The position numbers and the translations under genes are program-made. DNA of 64,000 nt from JANMOK01 sp031415055 (GTDB lineage Bacteria > Pseudomonadota > Alphaproteobacteria > Rhodobacterales > Rhodobacteraceae). Of this stretch, positions 16,734-25,744 are shown piece by piece. The first letter of the stretch is position 1. Each line of letters begins with the position of its first letter. Location: positions 1 through 64,000 of the forward strand of contig JANOQZ010000044.1 in the NCBI GenBank assembly GCA_031415055.1. Direction: 5' to 3'. The notes beneath the pieces are model-generated. The model was not told the DNA's origin, did no database searches, and saw only the letters and a list, made by a program, of their open reading frames with translations.

Positions 16734-16909
16734 GCGTGCACAAGCTGCGGTGCTTTTGGTGCGACTGACTTGGATTTCGTCATCGGAACCACCGAACGCC
16801 CGGTAAAAAACTTTTCGCCGACTTGCACGGTCAGGCGGCCGTCCTTGAGGATATCCACAACTTTACCTTGAACGGAAACGCAGGTGCCAAGCATGATGGT
16901 CCGGAACAT
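16730..16909 (-). CDS. Conserved small protein, 59 residues
   Basis: A short ORF with AGGA 7 bases before its ATG. The protein begins FRTIMLGTCVSVQGKVVDI and continues KDGRLTVQVGEKFFTGRSV, a beta-rich pattern like an OB or S1-type strand set, with a basic tail. I recall similar small ORFs beside hemH in Rhodobacterales, so I regard it as a real conserved gene of unknown function. Its stop codon overlaps the hemH stop by 4 bases on the opposite strand, so the two transcripts must run into each other. Confidence 0.62.
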   Translation of the reverse strand: MFRTIMLGTCVSVQGKVVDILKDGRLTVQVGEKFFTGRSVVPMTKSKSVAPKAPQLVHA

Positions 16910-17023
16910 TTACAAGTCCTTTCAAAAGACGGGTCAATGGCCGTAAATTGCCGTGAACTTGTTAACGAAGTGTCACATATGCGAACGGTGGCGAGCGAAT
17001 AATGATTCGTGATTAAAAACACA

Positions 17024-17038
17024 TTAACCTTTCGTTAA
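17024..17038. promoter_or_regulatory. Candidate CtrA-binding site upstream of patatin gene
   Basis: TTAA-CCTTTCG-TTAA matches the alphaproteobacterial CtrA consensus TTAA-N7-TTAA exactly. It lies 44 bases before the ATG of the membrane patatin gene, where a promoter would be expected. A further TTAACGAA/TTCGTTAA inverted pair connects 16972-16979 with 17031-17038. Consensus is established knowledge; occupancy by CtrA is inference. Confidence 0.5.
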
Positions 17039-17082
17039 ATCGGCTAGTATCCGCCGATAAGATCCCGACGGGGAGTTTCGAC

Positions 17083-19494
17083 ATGCGCATTTTTGGTTGG
17101 TTTTTGCGTCTGCCCATGCGGTTAGGCCGATATCTTTGCACCTGTTTCCCGGAATTTTGGACGCTGCGCGCACCGCTGTTTTGGGCGATTATCATCAGCA
17201 TCGGCATGTGGGCACCGGCGCAGGTCAAAGAACTTTACATAATCAACGCCGAAAGCGTGGCGCTTGAACCGGGTTTTGCCAAATTTCTAACGCTGCAGGC
17301 GGTTGAACAAGTCTATCTGCAACTTTTGACCGTTGCGTTCCTAGTTTTCTGGTTGCGCATCACCTGCTACCAGATACTTAACCCCGGTCAGGCAAAGGAT
17401 TGGCGCGGGTTTCGCGTCGTCGCATTGACCAACGTTCGGCACCCAAAAGAACTGTCCTTGCTGATCTGCGCTTTACCGCAGTTGGTCTTGTTCGTTCAAA
17501 CCTATCTCAAGGCCGAAGCGGGTTCCACTTTGGAACAAATTCGCACGACCTTCTGGGTGCTGCTGGCAATCCAGGCGGTCTTTGTGCTGTTTTCCTTGGG
17601 GTTTCTGGTTGGGCGAACGCCAGGATTTGTGCAACGTTTTGTAACGTACGCGGGCCCAAGAACATGGCGTTTTTCGACTTGGCTTAACGAACGAATACCG
17701 TTTGACCTATTCGGGCTAGGCGGAATTGTTGCGTCGCTGGGCGTGTTTTTGATTCTGATGTTCTTCGCCCCGTTCAATGGCATCGTGCTGATGGCGGCTA
17801 TGCTTTTGCTTTTCAACTTGCCCTATCAACCCATCACCTTCTGGATCATCGCTTTTGTCTTGTTGGTTGCAATCGTGGCTATCTGCGTCGACCCGGTTGG
17901 TTGGGGCGTGGCGCTTGGTCCGCTGGGTTTGTTATCGCTCTTCGCTTGTTGCTTGGTCTTGTTTACCGCGAGCTTCGGCTTGATCGAAGATCGACTTCAT
18001 TTCCCGGCATCGCCCATCGTCGTGGGTGCTGCCGTGCTTTTTTCAGCGATGGACTGGAACGACAATCATCTTCTGCATTTGGTTCCAGCCAAGCCTCTGG
18101 CACTGGCAGTGGACGCCGAAAAACCTAATATGACCGACCTGCAACTGGCGTTTCAAACTTGGCTGGAATGTCGCCCCGGTTTTGCCGAAGCCGAAAAAGA
18201 GCAGCGCCGATATCCGGTCTATCTGGTGGCGGCGCAGGGCGGTGGGCTTTACGCCGCCTATCAATCCGCCAGTTTTCTGGCCGCGCTGGAAGATCGCAGC
18301 CCAGACTTTAGTTCGCATATATTTGCCGCCAGTGGCGTTTCAGGTGGCTCGGTCGGGCTGACGGTTTTCGCCGCCTTGACCTCGCTTTCCCCGGTCGATC
18401 CAAAGGCCAACTCCTGCCCGCCAAAATGGCACGACAGTGCCAGTTTTCTGCCGCAGGGCACCTTTACCAAAAGCGTTGATGCGGTACTCCGGCGCGATTT
18501 CCTGTCGCCCGTCGGCGGAGCGCTACTGTTCCCCGACATGCTGGCACGGCTGTCTCCCGTGCCCATCGAAAGCTTTGACCGCACCACGGCGCTGGAACGC
18601 AGTTTTGCCGAAAGCTTTTCGACCGCAACCAAGGTCGATATTTTGAGCAAGCCCGTATTGGATTACTGGACCCCAACGGGCATCACACCGGCCTTGTTCC
18701 TAAACACGATTGACGTTGATACCGGACGGCGCATGGTCATTACCCCGTTCAACGACTTGGGCGACGTTATCAGCTTTCGCCAAGCCACCGACTGCCCAAT
18801 TGGTCGCGCGGAATGCCTGTCACCAACCTTGGCCTCGGGCATGTTGCTCAGCGCTCGCTTCCCCTTGGTGACGCCCGCTGGCACTTTGATATTGCCGCCA
18901 AAATCCAACACCAGCAATCCCAGCTATACCGCCAATTCCGAGCTTGGCTTCAACAAAGCCCGCTTTGTTGACGGTGGATTCTTTGAGAATTCGGGGCTGG
19001 ATACGATCGCGGACTTGATCGAGGAATTGCGCCGTTTGGACCTATCGGACAAGGTTGTTTTTCGGGTCATAACCTTTGACTTTCCGCCACCCGAAAGCCC
19101 AGTTCGAACTTATAGTCTTGGCGAAGTCGCCTCGCCGATCCGTGCCTTGAACTCGGCCCGTTCGGCGCGAATTGACCCAGCACGCAACCGAATTATCGAA
19201 ATGCAGGGGCCGCTATGGGTGGATTTGATTTCAATCTCGCTGGATGACCGAATTGCCGTGTTTCCCTTGGGTTGGACCCTTTCAAACTATACGTTTGACC
19301 GCATCGCCTGCGACCTGTGGGACAATGATGCCTGCCGCAAGATTCACCGAAATATCAACAACGAGTCTCGGGGCTGGCATCGCACCATCGCACAAGAAAA
19401 TCGGCGTCGGATTGATTTGATTGCCACCGAAATTGCCAATCCAAGCCACCCACCAATGCCGGTCTTGGCACCGCCAGAAGGCAACCGGCGCTGA
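17083..19494 (+). CDS. Membrane-anchored patatin-like phospholipase
   Basis: An 803-residue protein. Residues ~25-340 hold about eight to nine hydrophobic segments (for example FWAIIISIGMW, LLTVAFLVFWL, TTFWVLLAIQAVFVLF, LFACCLVLFTASF). The C-terminal part is a patatin-type lipase: an oxyanion-like glycine run YLVAAQGGGLYAAY, nucleophile Ser420 in SGVSGGSVG, and the second dyad residue Asp630 in VDGGFFENSGLDT. Patatins cleave acyl chains from phospholipids; the long membrane domain would place the active site at the inner membrane. The gene stands alone with GGGAG before the ATG and a CtrA-like box upstream. Confidence 0.82.
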   Translation: MRIFGWFLRLPMRLGRYLCTCFPEFWTLRAPLFWAIIISIGMWAPAQVKELYIINAESVALEPGFAKFLTLQAVEQVYLQLLTVAFLVFWLRITCYQILNPGQAKDWRGFRVVALTNVRHPKELSLLICALPQLVLFVQTYLKAEAGSTLEQIRTTFWVLLAIQAVFVLFSLGFLVGRTPGFVQRFVTYAGPRTWRFSTWLNERIPFDLFGLGGIVASLGVFLILMFFAPFNGIVLMAAMLLLFNLPYQPITFWIIAFVLLVAIVAICVDPVGWGVALGPLGLLSLFACCLVLFTASFGLIEDRLHFPASPIVVGAAVLFSAMDWNDNHLLHLVPAKPLALAVDAEKPNMTDLQLAFQTWLECRPGFAEAEKEQRRYPVYLVAAQGGGLYAAYQSASFLAALEDRSPDFSSHIFAASGVSGGSVGLTVFAALTSLSPVDPKANSCPPKWHDSASFLPQGTFTKSVDAVLRRDFLSPVGGALLFPDMLARLSPVPIESFDRTTALERSFAESFSTATKVDILSKPVLDYWTPTGITPALFLNTIDVDTGRRMVITPFNDLGDVISFRQATDCPIGRAECLSPTLASGMLLSARFPLVTPAGTLILPPKSNTSNPSYTANSELGFNKARFVDGGFFENSGLDTIADLIEELRRLDLSDKVVFRVITFDFPPPESPVRTYSLGEVASPIRALNSARSARIDPARNRIIEMQGPLWVDLISISLDDRIAVFPLGWTLSNYTFDRIACDLWDNDACRKIHRNINNESRGWHRTIAQENRRRIDLIATEIANPSHPPMPVLAPPEGNRR

Positions 19495-19510
19495 AGCAAA
19501 TCAGGGAAAA

Positions 19511-19532
19511 GGTGGGAACCGGTTTTCCCGCC
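19511..19532. terminator. Hairpin between convergent patatin and mutT genes
   Basis: GGTGGGAA-CCGGTT-TTCCCGCC pairs as an 8-bp stem with one G-U pair and a 6-base loop, placed 16 bases after the patatin stop and 22 bases before the mutT stop. The flank CTATTTG is only weakly T-rich, so it is a plausible bidirectional terminator. Confidence 0.5.
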
Positions 19533-19554
19533 CTATTTGCGAAAATACTAGGGT

Positions 19555-19953
19555 CTAAAGCCAGTCCTGCAGAACAGCGATCAGCGGCACGTCGGCGGGC
19601 GGCATGGGGTAAGAACGCAACTCGGTTTTGCGCACCCAAGCCAGTGCCTGCCCTTCTTTCGCAATCGTTGTCCCCTGCCATTTCCGACAAGCAAAGACCG
19701 GCATCAGCAGGTGGAAATCGGGGTAAGTGTGGCTGGCAAAAGTCAGCGGTGCCAGACACGAGGCCCAAGTATCGATGCCCAATTCCTCGTGCAGTTCGCG
19801 CACCAAAGCCGCTTCCGGCGTTTCGCCCTGCTCAACTTTACCACCCGGAAATTCCCACAATCCGGCCATCGACTTCCCCGCCGGGCGCTGTGTCAGCAAT
19901 ACGCGTCCGTCTGGATCGATCAGCGCAACAGCGGAAACAAGAAGGGTTTTCAC
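19555..19953 (-). CDS. mutT: Nudix hydrolase, MutT (8-oxo-dGTP diphosphatase)
   Basis: A 132-residue MutT-type protein that hydrolyses 8-oxo-dGTP to prevent A-to-C transversions. The Nudix box is complete: GGKVEQGETPEAALVRELHE followed by ELGI. The AGLWEFPGGK lead-in and the C-terminal PMPPADVPLIAVLQDWL are typical of MutT. The start is the GTG at 19953, which overlaps the argJ stop as GTGA; the longer frame to 20007 runs inside argJ and adds nothing conserved. ArgJ and MutT are therefore translationally coupled. Confidence 0.93.
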   Translation of the reverse strand: MKTLLVSAVALIDPDGRVLLTQRPAGKSMAGLWEFPGGKVEQGETPEAALVRELHEELGIDTWASCLAPLTFASHTYPDFHLLMPVFACRKWQGTTIAKEGQALAWVRKTELRSYPMPPADVPLIAVLQDWL

Positions 19954-21212
19954 GACCGATAATCTGCGTTGATCGAGATGTATTGATGCGTCAAATCGCA
20001 AGTCCAAACCGTGGCTTTACACTTGCCGATACCCAAATCGACATTGATGTCGAGTTCCGCCCGCTTGAAATATGCCGCCCCATCGCTCTCGCGGTAATCG
20101 GGCGAAACCCAGCCCTTTTCGGCGACCAGAATGTCGCCAAAGCGGATCGACAACCTGTCGCGATCCGCAGGTTCGCCCGATTTACCCACGGCCATCACAA
20201 TGCGGCCCCAGTTCGGGTCTTCCCCGGCAATCGCGGTTTTCACCAGCGGCGAATTGGCGATGGAAAGGCCGATTTTCTTGGCCGAAGCAGCGCTTTGTGC
20301 CCCCGAAACATGCACGGAAACGAATTTCGTCGCGCCTTCGCCATCGCGCACAACTTGATGGGCAAGGTCCAGCATTACAGTGCCAAGCGCAGCTTCAAAC
20401 GCCTTGGCATCGGGCGACTTGCGCTTTTCAATCCGATGATTTCCGGCGTGGCCTGTTGCCGCTATCAGCAACGTGTCCGACGTGGACGTATCGGAATCCA
20501 CCGTGATGCAATTGAAGGTCTTGTCGGTCAAGTCCGCTACCATCGCCTGCAGGACGTCGCGATCTATCGCCGCATCGCTGAAAATATAGACCAGCATCGT
20601 TGCCATATCGGGCGCAATCATCCCCGAACCTTTGGCAAAACCGGCGATCTGCACCAGCGCATCACCCAGTTGCACCGCCACACACGCGCCTTTGGCAAAA
20701 GTATCGGTGGTCATAATCGCTTTGGCAGCGTCAGCCGCAGAATTTGGCGACAGCATGGTGACCATGTCCCCCAACTTCGCCGTGATCTTTTCATGCGGCA
20801 AAGGTTGACCGATGACCCCGGTTGACGACAAAAACACATGCTCCGCCGGTATGCCCAAAGCCTTGGCCGCCGCCTTGGCCACGGCCTTTGCCCCCGACCA
20901 ACCGGCTTTGCCGGTGAAAGCGTTGGAGTTGCCGGAATTGACGACAATACCATACCCCTTGCCGCTCCGTTTGCCTTGCGCCAGTGCCTTCAGCGCCGCC
21001 TCGCACCACAAGACCGGCGCTGCTCGGGTGGATGAACGGGTAAACACCCCGGCAATGGAAGAACCAGGGGCAATTTCGGCCAGCATCACGTCCAGTCGAT
21101 CCTTGTATTTCACCCCCGCCGCCACCGCAGAAAACCGCACGCCACCAATCACCGGCAGCTTGGGAAATCCACCCGGCGGTGCCAGCGGGGAAATCGTAGT
21201 TATCTTCGCCAT
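19950..21212 (-). CDS. argJ: Bifunctional ornithine/glutamate N-acetyltransferase
   Basis: A 420-residue enzyme of the cyclic arginine pathway. It transfers acetyl from N-acetylornithine to glutamate and can also make N-acetylglutamate from acetyl-CoA. It is a self-cleaving Ntn-type protein; the cleavage site and nucleophilic Thr lie in GMIAPDMATMLVYIF. Other family blocks are FTRSSTRAAPVLWCE, NSGNSNAFTGKAG, FLSSTGVIGQPLP and the C-terminal GEDPNWGRIVMAVG. The start is an ATG 9 bases after the parvulin stop. Confidence 0.96.
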   Translation of the reverse strand: MAKITTISPLAPPGGFPKLPVIGGVRFSAVAAGVKYKDRLDVMLAEIAPGSSIAGVFTRSSTRAAPVLWCEAALKALAQGKRSGKGYGIVVNSGNSNAFTGKAGWSGAKAVAKAAAKALGIPAEHVFLSSTGVIGQPLPHEKITAKLGDMVTMLSPNSAADAAKAIMTTDTFAKGACVAVQLGDALVQIAGFAKGSGMIAPDMATMLVYIFSDAAIDRDVLQAMVADLTDKTFNCITVDSDTSTSDTLLIAATGHAGNHRIEKRKSPDAKAFEAALGTVMLDLAHQVVRDGEGATKFVSVHVSGAQSAASAKKIGLSIANSPLVKTAIAGEDPNWGRIVMAVGKSGEPADRDRLSIRFGDILVAEKGWVSPDYRESDGAAYFKRAELDINVDLGIGKCKATVWTCDLTHQYISINADYRS

Positions 21213-21221
21213 TTTGCGCCT

Positions 21222-22091
21222 TTAGGGTTTGGGGTTCATCACCAGATCAACGTCGCGGATGGCGCTAAACGGCACGCCTTCAGGCCGCGAGATTGTCGCC
21301 TTGCCACGCAATTCATCCAGCGCCGATTCCAAAGCCTTTTGCTGCAATCCCGCAATCAATTCGGCCCGCACTTCGTCAATCGTTGGCAACGGTTTTTCCC
21401 GCGCTTCAATGATTTTTACGATATGCCAACCAAATTGCGATTGGATCGGGGCGGAATATTTGCCGACTTCCGTCGCGACGACGGCATCCTCAAATTCTTT
21501 CACCATCGCGCCCAGACCAAACCAGCCCAAATCACCGCCGCCCTGAGCGGATGAATCCGATGAAAACTCGGTCGCCAATGCGGCGAAATCACCGCCTGCG
21601 TCCAACTTGGTAATGATGTCTTTTGCCGCTTGTTCGGTTTCCACCAGAATATGTGCGGCGTGCCATTCCTGTTCGGGCTTCACCTCGCCATAGGCTTCCA
21701 AATAAGCAACCTGAATTTCATCGTCACTAACTTCGATATTGGCAATCTTGTTGATCTGGCTGGTCGAAAGCAGCGCCCGTTGCTCGTTGTCAACGGCCAA
21801 TTGAACCTGATAAGGAACGCCGCCGGAGTCAGATATTTCCTTTTCGCCCAGCAAAGTCTGGTCAATCAATTGATCCAAAATTCCGGGAAACAGCGTTTCA
21901 TCTGGCAGATTCTGGTATTGATCGGGCAGTTTGGAACGCAGCAAAATCATATGGCCCAGGGTTATTTTGGTATCATTCACCTCCGCAACAATGGTGCTGC
22001 CGTCGTAGGCGGGCGCGGGGTCTTGGGCAAAGGCGGTTTGGAACGTTCCAAACAACAAGCCAAAGGCGGCAATTGGCAACAGATAGCGCAT
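21222..22091 (-). CDS. Peptidyl-prolyl cis-trans isomerase, parvulin type, exported
   Basis: A 289-residue periplasmic foldase. The ATG at 22091 with GGAGAG just upstream gives the signal peptide MRYLLPIAAFGLLFGTFQTA; a longer frame upstream is non-coding in appearance. The N-terminal helical chaperone region (about 30-135) is followed by a PpiC domain (about 140-230): EWHAAHILVETEQAAKD, SSDSSAQGGGDLGWFG, VGKYSAPIQSQFGWHIVKI. It should assist outer-membrane and periplasmic protein folding after Sec export, fitting its position divergent from secA and upstream of argJ. Confidence 0.93.
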   Translation of the reverse strand: MRYLLPIAAFGLLFGTFQTAFAQDPAPAYDGSTIVAEVNDTKITLGHMILLRSKLPDQYQNLPDETLFPGILDQLIDQTLLGEKEISDSGGVPYQVQLAVDNEQRALLSTSQINKIANIEVSDDEIQVAYLEAYGEVKPEQEWHAAHILVETEQAAKDIITKLDAGGDFAALATEFSSDSSAQGGGDLGWFGLGAMVKEFEDAVVATEVGKYSAPIQSQFGWHIVKIIEAREKPLPTIDEVRAELIAGLQQKALESALDELRGKATISRPEGVPFSAIRDVDLVMNPKP

Positions 22092-22107
22092 TCTTCTCTC
22101 CGTTTTC

Positions 22108-22122
22108 GCCCGTCTCACGGGC
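22108..22122 (-). promoter_or_regulatory. Stem-loop in the parvulin gene leader
   Basis: GCCCGT-GAG-ACGGGC (read on the minus strand) is a 6-bp stem with a 3-base loop ending 16 bases before the ATG at 22091 and just before its ribosome site GGAGAG. It could influence translation initiation; no known motif is recognised. Confidence 0.3.
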
Positions 22123-22259
22123 AACACAAGGTTTCGACACTGGCACCACGTCACGTTGACACTGGCCCCCCTGCCGCTTACATCACGCCCCGGGATTTTC
22201 GGGTTTGCATGCCAAAGCGCCGCCTCATTTACGACGTAGATGCAGGCGCGACAAGAACC

Positions 22260-22275
22260 CCCGGTTGTGACCGGG
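22260..22275 (+). promoter_or_regulatory. Stem-loop in the secA leader
   Basis: CCCGGT-TGTG-ACCGGG is a perfect 6-bp stem with a 4-base loop, 63 bases before the secA ATG. Strong secondary structure in the leader could affect mRNA stability or translation of secA. No secM-like arrest peptide gene was found in the 247-base divergent region. Confidence 0.3.
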
Positions 22276-22338
22276 ACAGGGCCACAAACCCAAGCGGCGC
22301 GATGGCGTGTCCGCAAAAACGAGATAGGATGCGACTCC

Positions 22339-25026
22339 ATGCTGGGCTTGGGCACGCTGGCCAAAAAGGTTTTTGGCACACCGAATGACCGCAAGATCAA
22401 ATCGACGCTGCCCATAGTGGCGGCGATCAACGCTTTGGAACCTTCGATCCAAGCCCTCAGCGACGAACAAATCACTGCCCGCGCAGGCGAATTCCGCGAC
22501 CGTTTTGCCAAAGGCGAAACCTTGGATTCACTGCTGCCCGAAGCCTTTGCCACCGCCCGCGAAGCCGCCTTCCGCGCCCTTGGTCTGCGCCCTTTCGATG
22601 TGCAGCTTATGGGTGGAATCTTCCTGCATCAGGGCAATATCTCAGAAATGAAGACGGGTGAAGGAAAAACCCTTATGGCCGTCCTGCCGGTCTATCTGAA
22701 CGCTCTTGCGGGTCGCGGCGTTCACGTTGTGACGGTGAACGATTATCTCGCCCGCCGCGATGCCGCCTGGATGGGCAAAGTCTATCACGCGCTTGGCCTG
22801 ACGGTCGGAATCGCCGTTCCCGGCATGAATGAAGCGGACAAAAAGGCCGGCTACAACGCCGATGTCACCTATGCCACCAACAACGAACTGGGGTTTGATT
22901 ATTTGCGCGACAACATGCGCAACGACCTTAGTCAAATCCTGCAACGGGACCATTTCTTTGCGATAGTCGACGAAGTCGACTCGATCCTGATCGACGAAGC
23001 CCGCACGCCACTCATCATCTCCGGCCCCACCGAAGACCGCTCTGACTTGTATCGCAAGGTTGACACGATCATTCCCGACTTGACCGAAGAGCACTTTGAG
23101 ATTGACGAGAAAGCCCGCTCGGCGACGCTAACGGAAGACGGCAACGAATTCGTCGAACGCCGTTTGCATGCAGATGGCCTATTGGCCCCGGATGCGTCGT
23201 TTTATGACCCCGAAAGCACCACGCTGGTGCATCATATCAACCAAGGCCTTCGCGCTCACAAACTGTTTCGCAAGGACAAGGATTACATCGTTCGCAACGG
23301 TGAAATCATGCTGATCGACGAATTCACCGGCCGCATGATGGCGGGACGCCGCATGTCGGAAGGCCTGCATCAGGCGATGGAAGCCAAGGAAGGCGTCGAT
23401 ATCAAACCGGAAAACGTGACGCTATCTTCGGTCACCTTCCAAAACTATTTCCGACTGTATGAAAAATTGTCTGGGATGACCGGCACGGCGGCGACCGAAG
23501 CAGACGAGTTCTTTGAAATCTACAAACTTGGCGTGATCGAAGTGCCGACCAACATGCCCATCGCCCGCAAAGACGAGCACGACCAAGTTTACCGCACGGC
23601 GCGCGAGAAATATGAGGCTATCGTCAAAGCGATCGGCAGGTCGCACGAGCGTCAGCAACCCATTCTTGTTGGCACTACATCGATTGAAAAGTCCGAGCAG
23701 CTATCGGAAATGTTGAAAACTGCCGGTATTCCGCACAATGTCTTGAACGCCCGTTACCACGAACAGGAAGCCGAAATCATCGCTGATGCCGGTGTTCCCG
23801 GCGCGGTGACCATCGCCACCAACATGGCCGGTCGCGGCACCGACATTCAACTTGGCGGTAACGTCGACCGGTTGGTGAATGAGGCGCTTGAAGCCGCGGG
23901 CGAGCATGCTGATGCCGCTGGAATTCGTAACAAGATCGAATCCCAGGTCGCCGAGGCCAAGAAAAAAGCTTTGGAAACTGGCGGCCTTTATGTGCTGGCC
24001 ACCGAACGCCACGAAAGCCGCCGGATTGATAACCAGCTTCGCGGCCGCTCCGGCCGTCAGGGCGACCCCGGTCGCACGTCGTTCTTCCTGTCGCTGGAAG
24101 ACGATCTGATGCGCATCTTCAACTCCGGCTCGCTCGACAAAATGCTTGGCCGCCTTGGCATGGGCGAGGGTGAGGCGATCATCCACCCTTGGGTCAACAA
24201 GGCGTTAGAAAAGGCGCAAGCCAAAGTCGAAGCCCGCAACTTTGACATCCGCAAAAACCTGCTGAAATTTGACGATGTAATGAACCAGCAGCGCAAAGCC
24301 ATCTTTGGCCAGCGCCGCGAAATCATGGAAGCCGATGATCTGTCAGACGTCGTTGGCGAAATGCGCCACGATGTGATCGAAGATATCGTCGCCGTCCACA
24401 TGCCCGAACGCGCCTATGCCGAGCAATGGAACCTTGATGGGTTGCACGCCGATGTGATCAAACACTTTAACGTCGAATTGCCGGTCAAATCCTGGGCCGC
24501 TGAAGAAGGTTCCGACGATGCCACCCTGCGTCAAAAGTTGGGCGATGCCACCGACAAGATCATGGACGACAAAGTCGCCCGCTATGGCACCGACACCATG
24601 CGCAATGTCGAAAAACAACTGCTGTTGCAATCCATCGACCAGCATTGGCGCGAACATCTGTTGACGCTGGAACACTTGCGTTCCGTCATCGGCTTTCGCG
24701 GCTATGCCCAGCGCGACCCGCTGAATGAGTATAAAAACGAAGCTTTCGGCCTTTTCGAACGCCTGCTTTCGCACCTGCGCGTCAGCGTCACCGACAAATT
24801 GTCGCGCGTGCAGATCATGACGGCGGAAGAGCAGCAAGCGATGGTGGCGCAGATGCAAACCCAACAAGCCGCCGCCGCAATGCCGCCCGTTGCCCCCGCA
24901 CTGGCCGCCGCGCCGACCCTGTTGGTGATCGATCAAATGCCCAAAGGCTGGGAACACACCCCCCGCAACGCCAACTGCCCCTGCGGTTCCGGCAAAAAGT
25001 TCAAACACTGCCACGGGGCGGCGTGA
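22339..25026 (+). CDS. secA: Preprotein translocase ATPase SecA
   Basis: An 895-residue motor of Sec-dependent export. It begins LGTLAKKVFGTPNDRKIK, as SecA does. Walker A is EMKTGEGKTLMAVLP, Walker B/DEAD is VDEVDSILIDEARTPLI, the second nucleotide fold contains TNMAGRGTDIQLGGN, and GRSGRQGDPGRTSFFLSLED is present. The C-terminus carries the SEC-C zinc motif CPCGSGKKFKHCHG, used for SecB and lipid contacts. The ATG at 22339 is chosen over an upstream in-frame start at 22240, which precedes any conserved sequence and would include the leader stem-loop. Confidence 0.98.
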   Translation: MLGLGTLAKKVFGTPNDRKIKSTLPIVAAINALEPSIQALSDEQITARAGEFRDRFAKGETLDSLLPEAFATAREAAFRALGLRPFDVQLMGGIFLHQGNISEMKTGEGKTLMAVLPVYLNALAGRGVHVVTVNDYLARRDAAWMGKVYHALGLTVGIAVPGMNEADKKAGYNADVTYATNNELGFDYLRDNMRNDLSQILQRDHFFAIVDEVDSILIDEARTPLIISGPTEDRSDLYRKVDTIIPDLTEEHFEIDEKARSATLTEDGNEFVERRLHADGLLAPDASFYDPESTTLVHHINQGLRAHKLFRKDKDYIVRNGEIMLIDEFTGRMMAGRRMSEGLHQAMEAKEGVDIKPENVTLSSVTFQNYFRLYEKLSGMTGTAATEADEFFEIYKLGVIEVPTNMPIARKDEHDQVYRTAREKYEAIVKAIGRSHERQQPILVGTTSIEKSEQLSEMLKTAGIPHNVLNARYHEQEAEIIADAGVPGAVTIATNMAGRGTDIQLGGNVDRLVNEALEAAGEHADAAGIRNKIESQVAEAKKKALETGGLYVLATERHESRRIDNQLRGRSGRQGDPGRTSFFLSLEDDLMRIFNSGSLDKMLGRLGMGEGEAIIHPWVNKALEKAQAKVEARNFDIRKNLLKFDDVMNQQRKAIFGQRREIMEADDLSDVVGEMRHDVIEDIVAVHMPERAYAEQWNLDGLHADVIKHFNVELPVKSWAAEEGSDDATLRQKLGDATDKIMDDKVARYGTDTMRNVEKQLLLQSIDQHWREHLLTLEHLRSVIGFRGYAQRDPLNEYKNEAFGLFERLLSHLRVSVTDKLSRVQIMTAEEQQAMVAQMQTQQAAAAMPPVAPALAAAPTLLVIDQMPKGWEHTPRNANCPCGSGKKFKHCHGAA

Positions 25027-25043
25027 AGGTGCGGAATTTTCGG

Positions 25044-25088
25044 ATGCCGACTTGACATTTTCATTTCTAGTCGCAGTCAATTCGGCAT
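25044..25088. repeat. Inverted repeat between secA and the orphan membrane gene
   Basis: ATGCCGA (25044-25050) and TCGGCAT (25082-25088) form a 7-bp inverted repeat with a 31-base loop, located between the convergent secA and 25115 genes where composition drops in GC. It may act as a weak terminator or mark the edge of the AT-rich segment. Confidence 0.25.
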
Positions 25089-25114
25089 GCGGATAGAATT
25101 ACTTAGTTACAAAA

Positions 25115-25744
25115 TTAGCTCACGGTTGACCTCGATTTCACATGATTCTCTTGATGCCAAGTGAAGAATCCTTCGTAGATTGAACCCACGAATGATCGAG
25201 TGTAGGTCCAAACGCCGAGGTAGAAAATACCGGCAGCGCAAAGGCTTGCAAGAATTGTCACTAACGTGTAGCCGGGACTGCTTTGTTGCGGAAAGCCAAT
25301 AAATAGGCCGAATGTCAACAGAACTGCGCCGAACACACAATTGACGACCATTGAACGACAAAAAACATACAATCCCTGGAAGAGTTGTGTATTCGCCGCG
25401 TAACCATGCTTGGCGCAAATTCCATAGCAGAACCGCCACGAGTCCTCCGTGGCCGGGAAACCAAAATAATCCTCGAAGGATTTTCTTACCGCGTGTTTGT
25501 AATCAGTTGCAGCGCCCTGCCAATATACTCGATTGTCAGCAGGATTCGCCCAGCTTGCCAAAGCATTTAACAAAACGCCAATTGCGTATGACGTGGATGC
25601 ATAAGCGACGATCACTGCTAAGGTAAAATTTGCGACAATTGGTCCGATATTGACGCCGAAAACAAAAAAGAGCACGTAACCTTGCAATATTCCGCCCGGA
25701 ATTACCCTCTCGATCAGATCGCTTATCGAGAACGGCAGATTCAA
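25115..25744 (-). CDS. Orphan multi-pass membrane protein
   Basis: A 209-residue protein I do not recognise. Hydrophobic segments lie at about 17-33 (ILQGYVLFFVFGVNIGP), 35-60 (NFTLAVIVAYASTSYAIGVL), 130-155 (VNCVFGAVLLTFGLFIG) and 160-185 (TILASLCAAGIFYLGVW). A soluble stretch between the second and third contains WRFCYGICAKHGY. The only start in frame is a TTG at 25744 with a weak GGTGAA upstream. The gene and its flanks are visibly AT-richer than all neighbours, which suggests recent acquisition. Similar short membrane proteins are annotated as hypothetical in many bacteria. Confidence 0.6.
   Translation of the reverse strand: MNLPFSISDLIERVIPGGILQGYVLFFVFGVNIGPIVANFTLAVIVAYASTSYAIGVLLNALASWANPADNRVYWQGAATDYKHAVRKSFEDYFGFPATEDSWRFCYGICAKHGYAANTQLFQGLYVFCRSMVVNCVFGAVLLTFGLFIGFPQQSSPGYTLVTILASLCAAGIFYLGVWTYTRSFVGSIYEGFFTWHQENHVKSRSTVS

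Noticed and set aside
19512..20825. 437-codon plus-strand frame across mutT and argJ
   Set aside because: Both strands cannot be coding here; the minus strand carries a complete Nudix box and the ArgJ cleavage site.
22136..22175. Short direct repeat GACACTGGC upstream of secA
   Set aside because: Only two 9-base copies without symmetry or known consensus; may be chance.
22092..22553. N-terminal extension of the parvulin gene across the divergent region
   Set aside because: It would overlap the secA start and lose the signal peptide at 22091, which has a good ribosome site.
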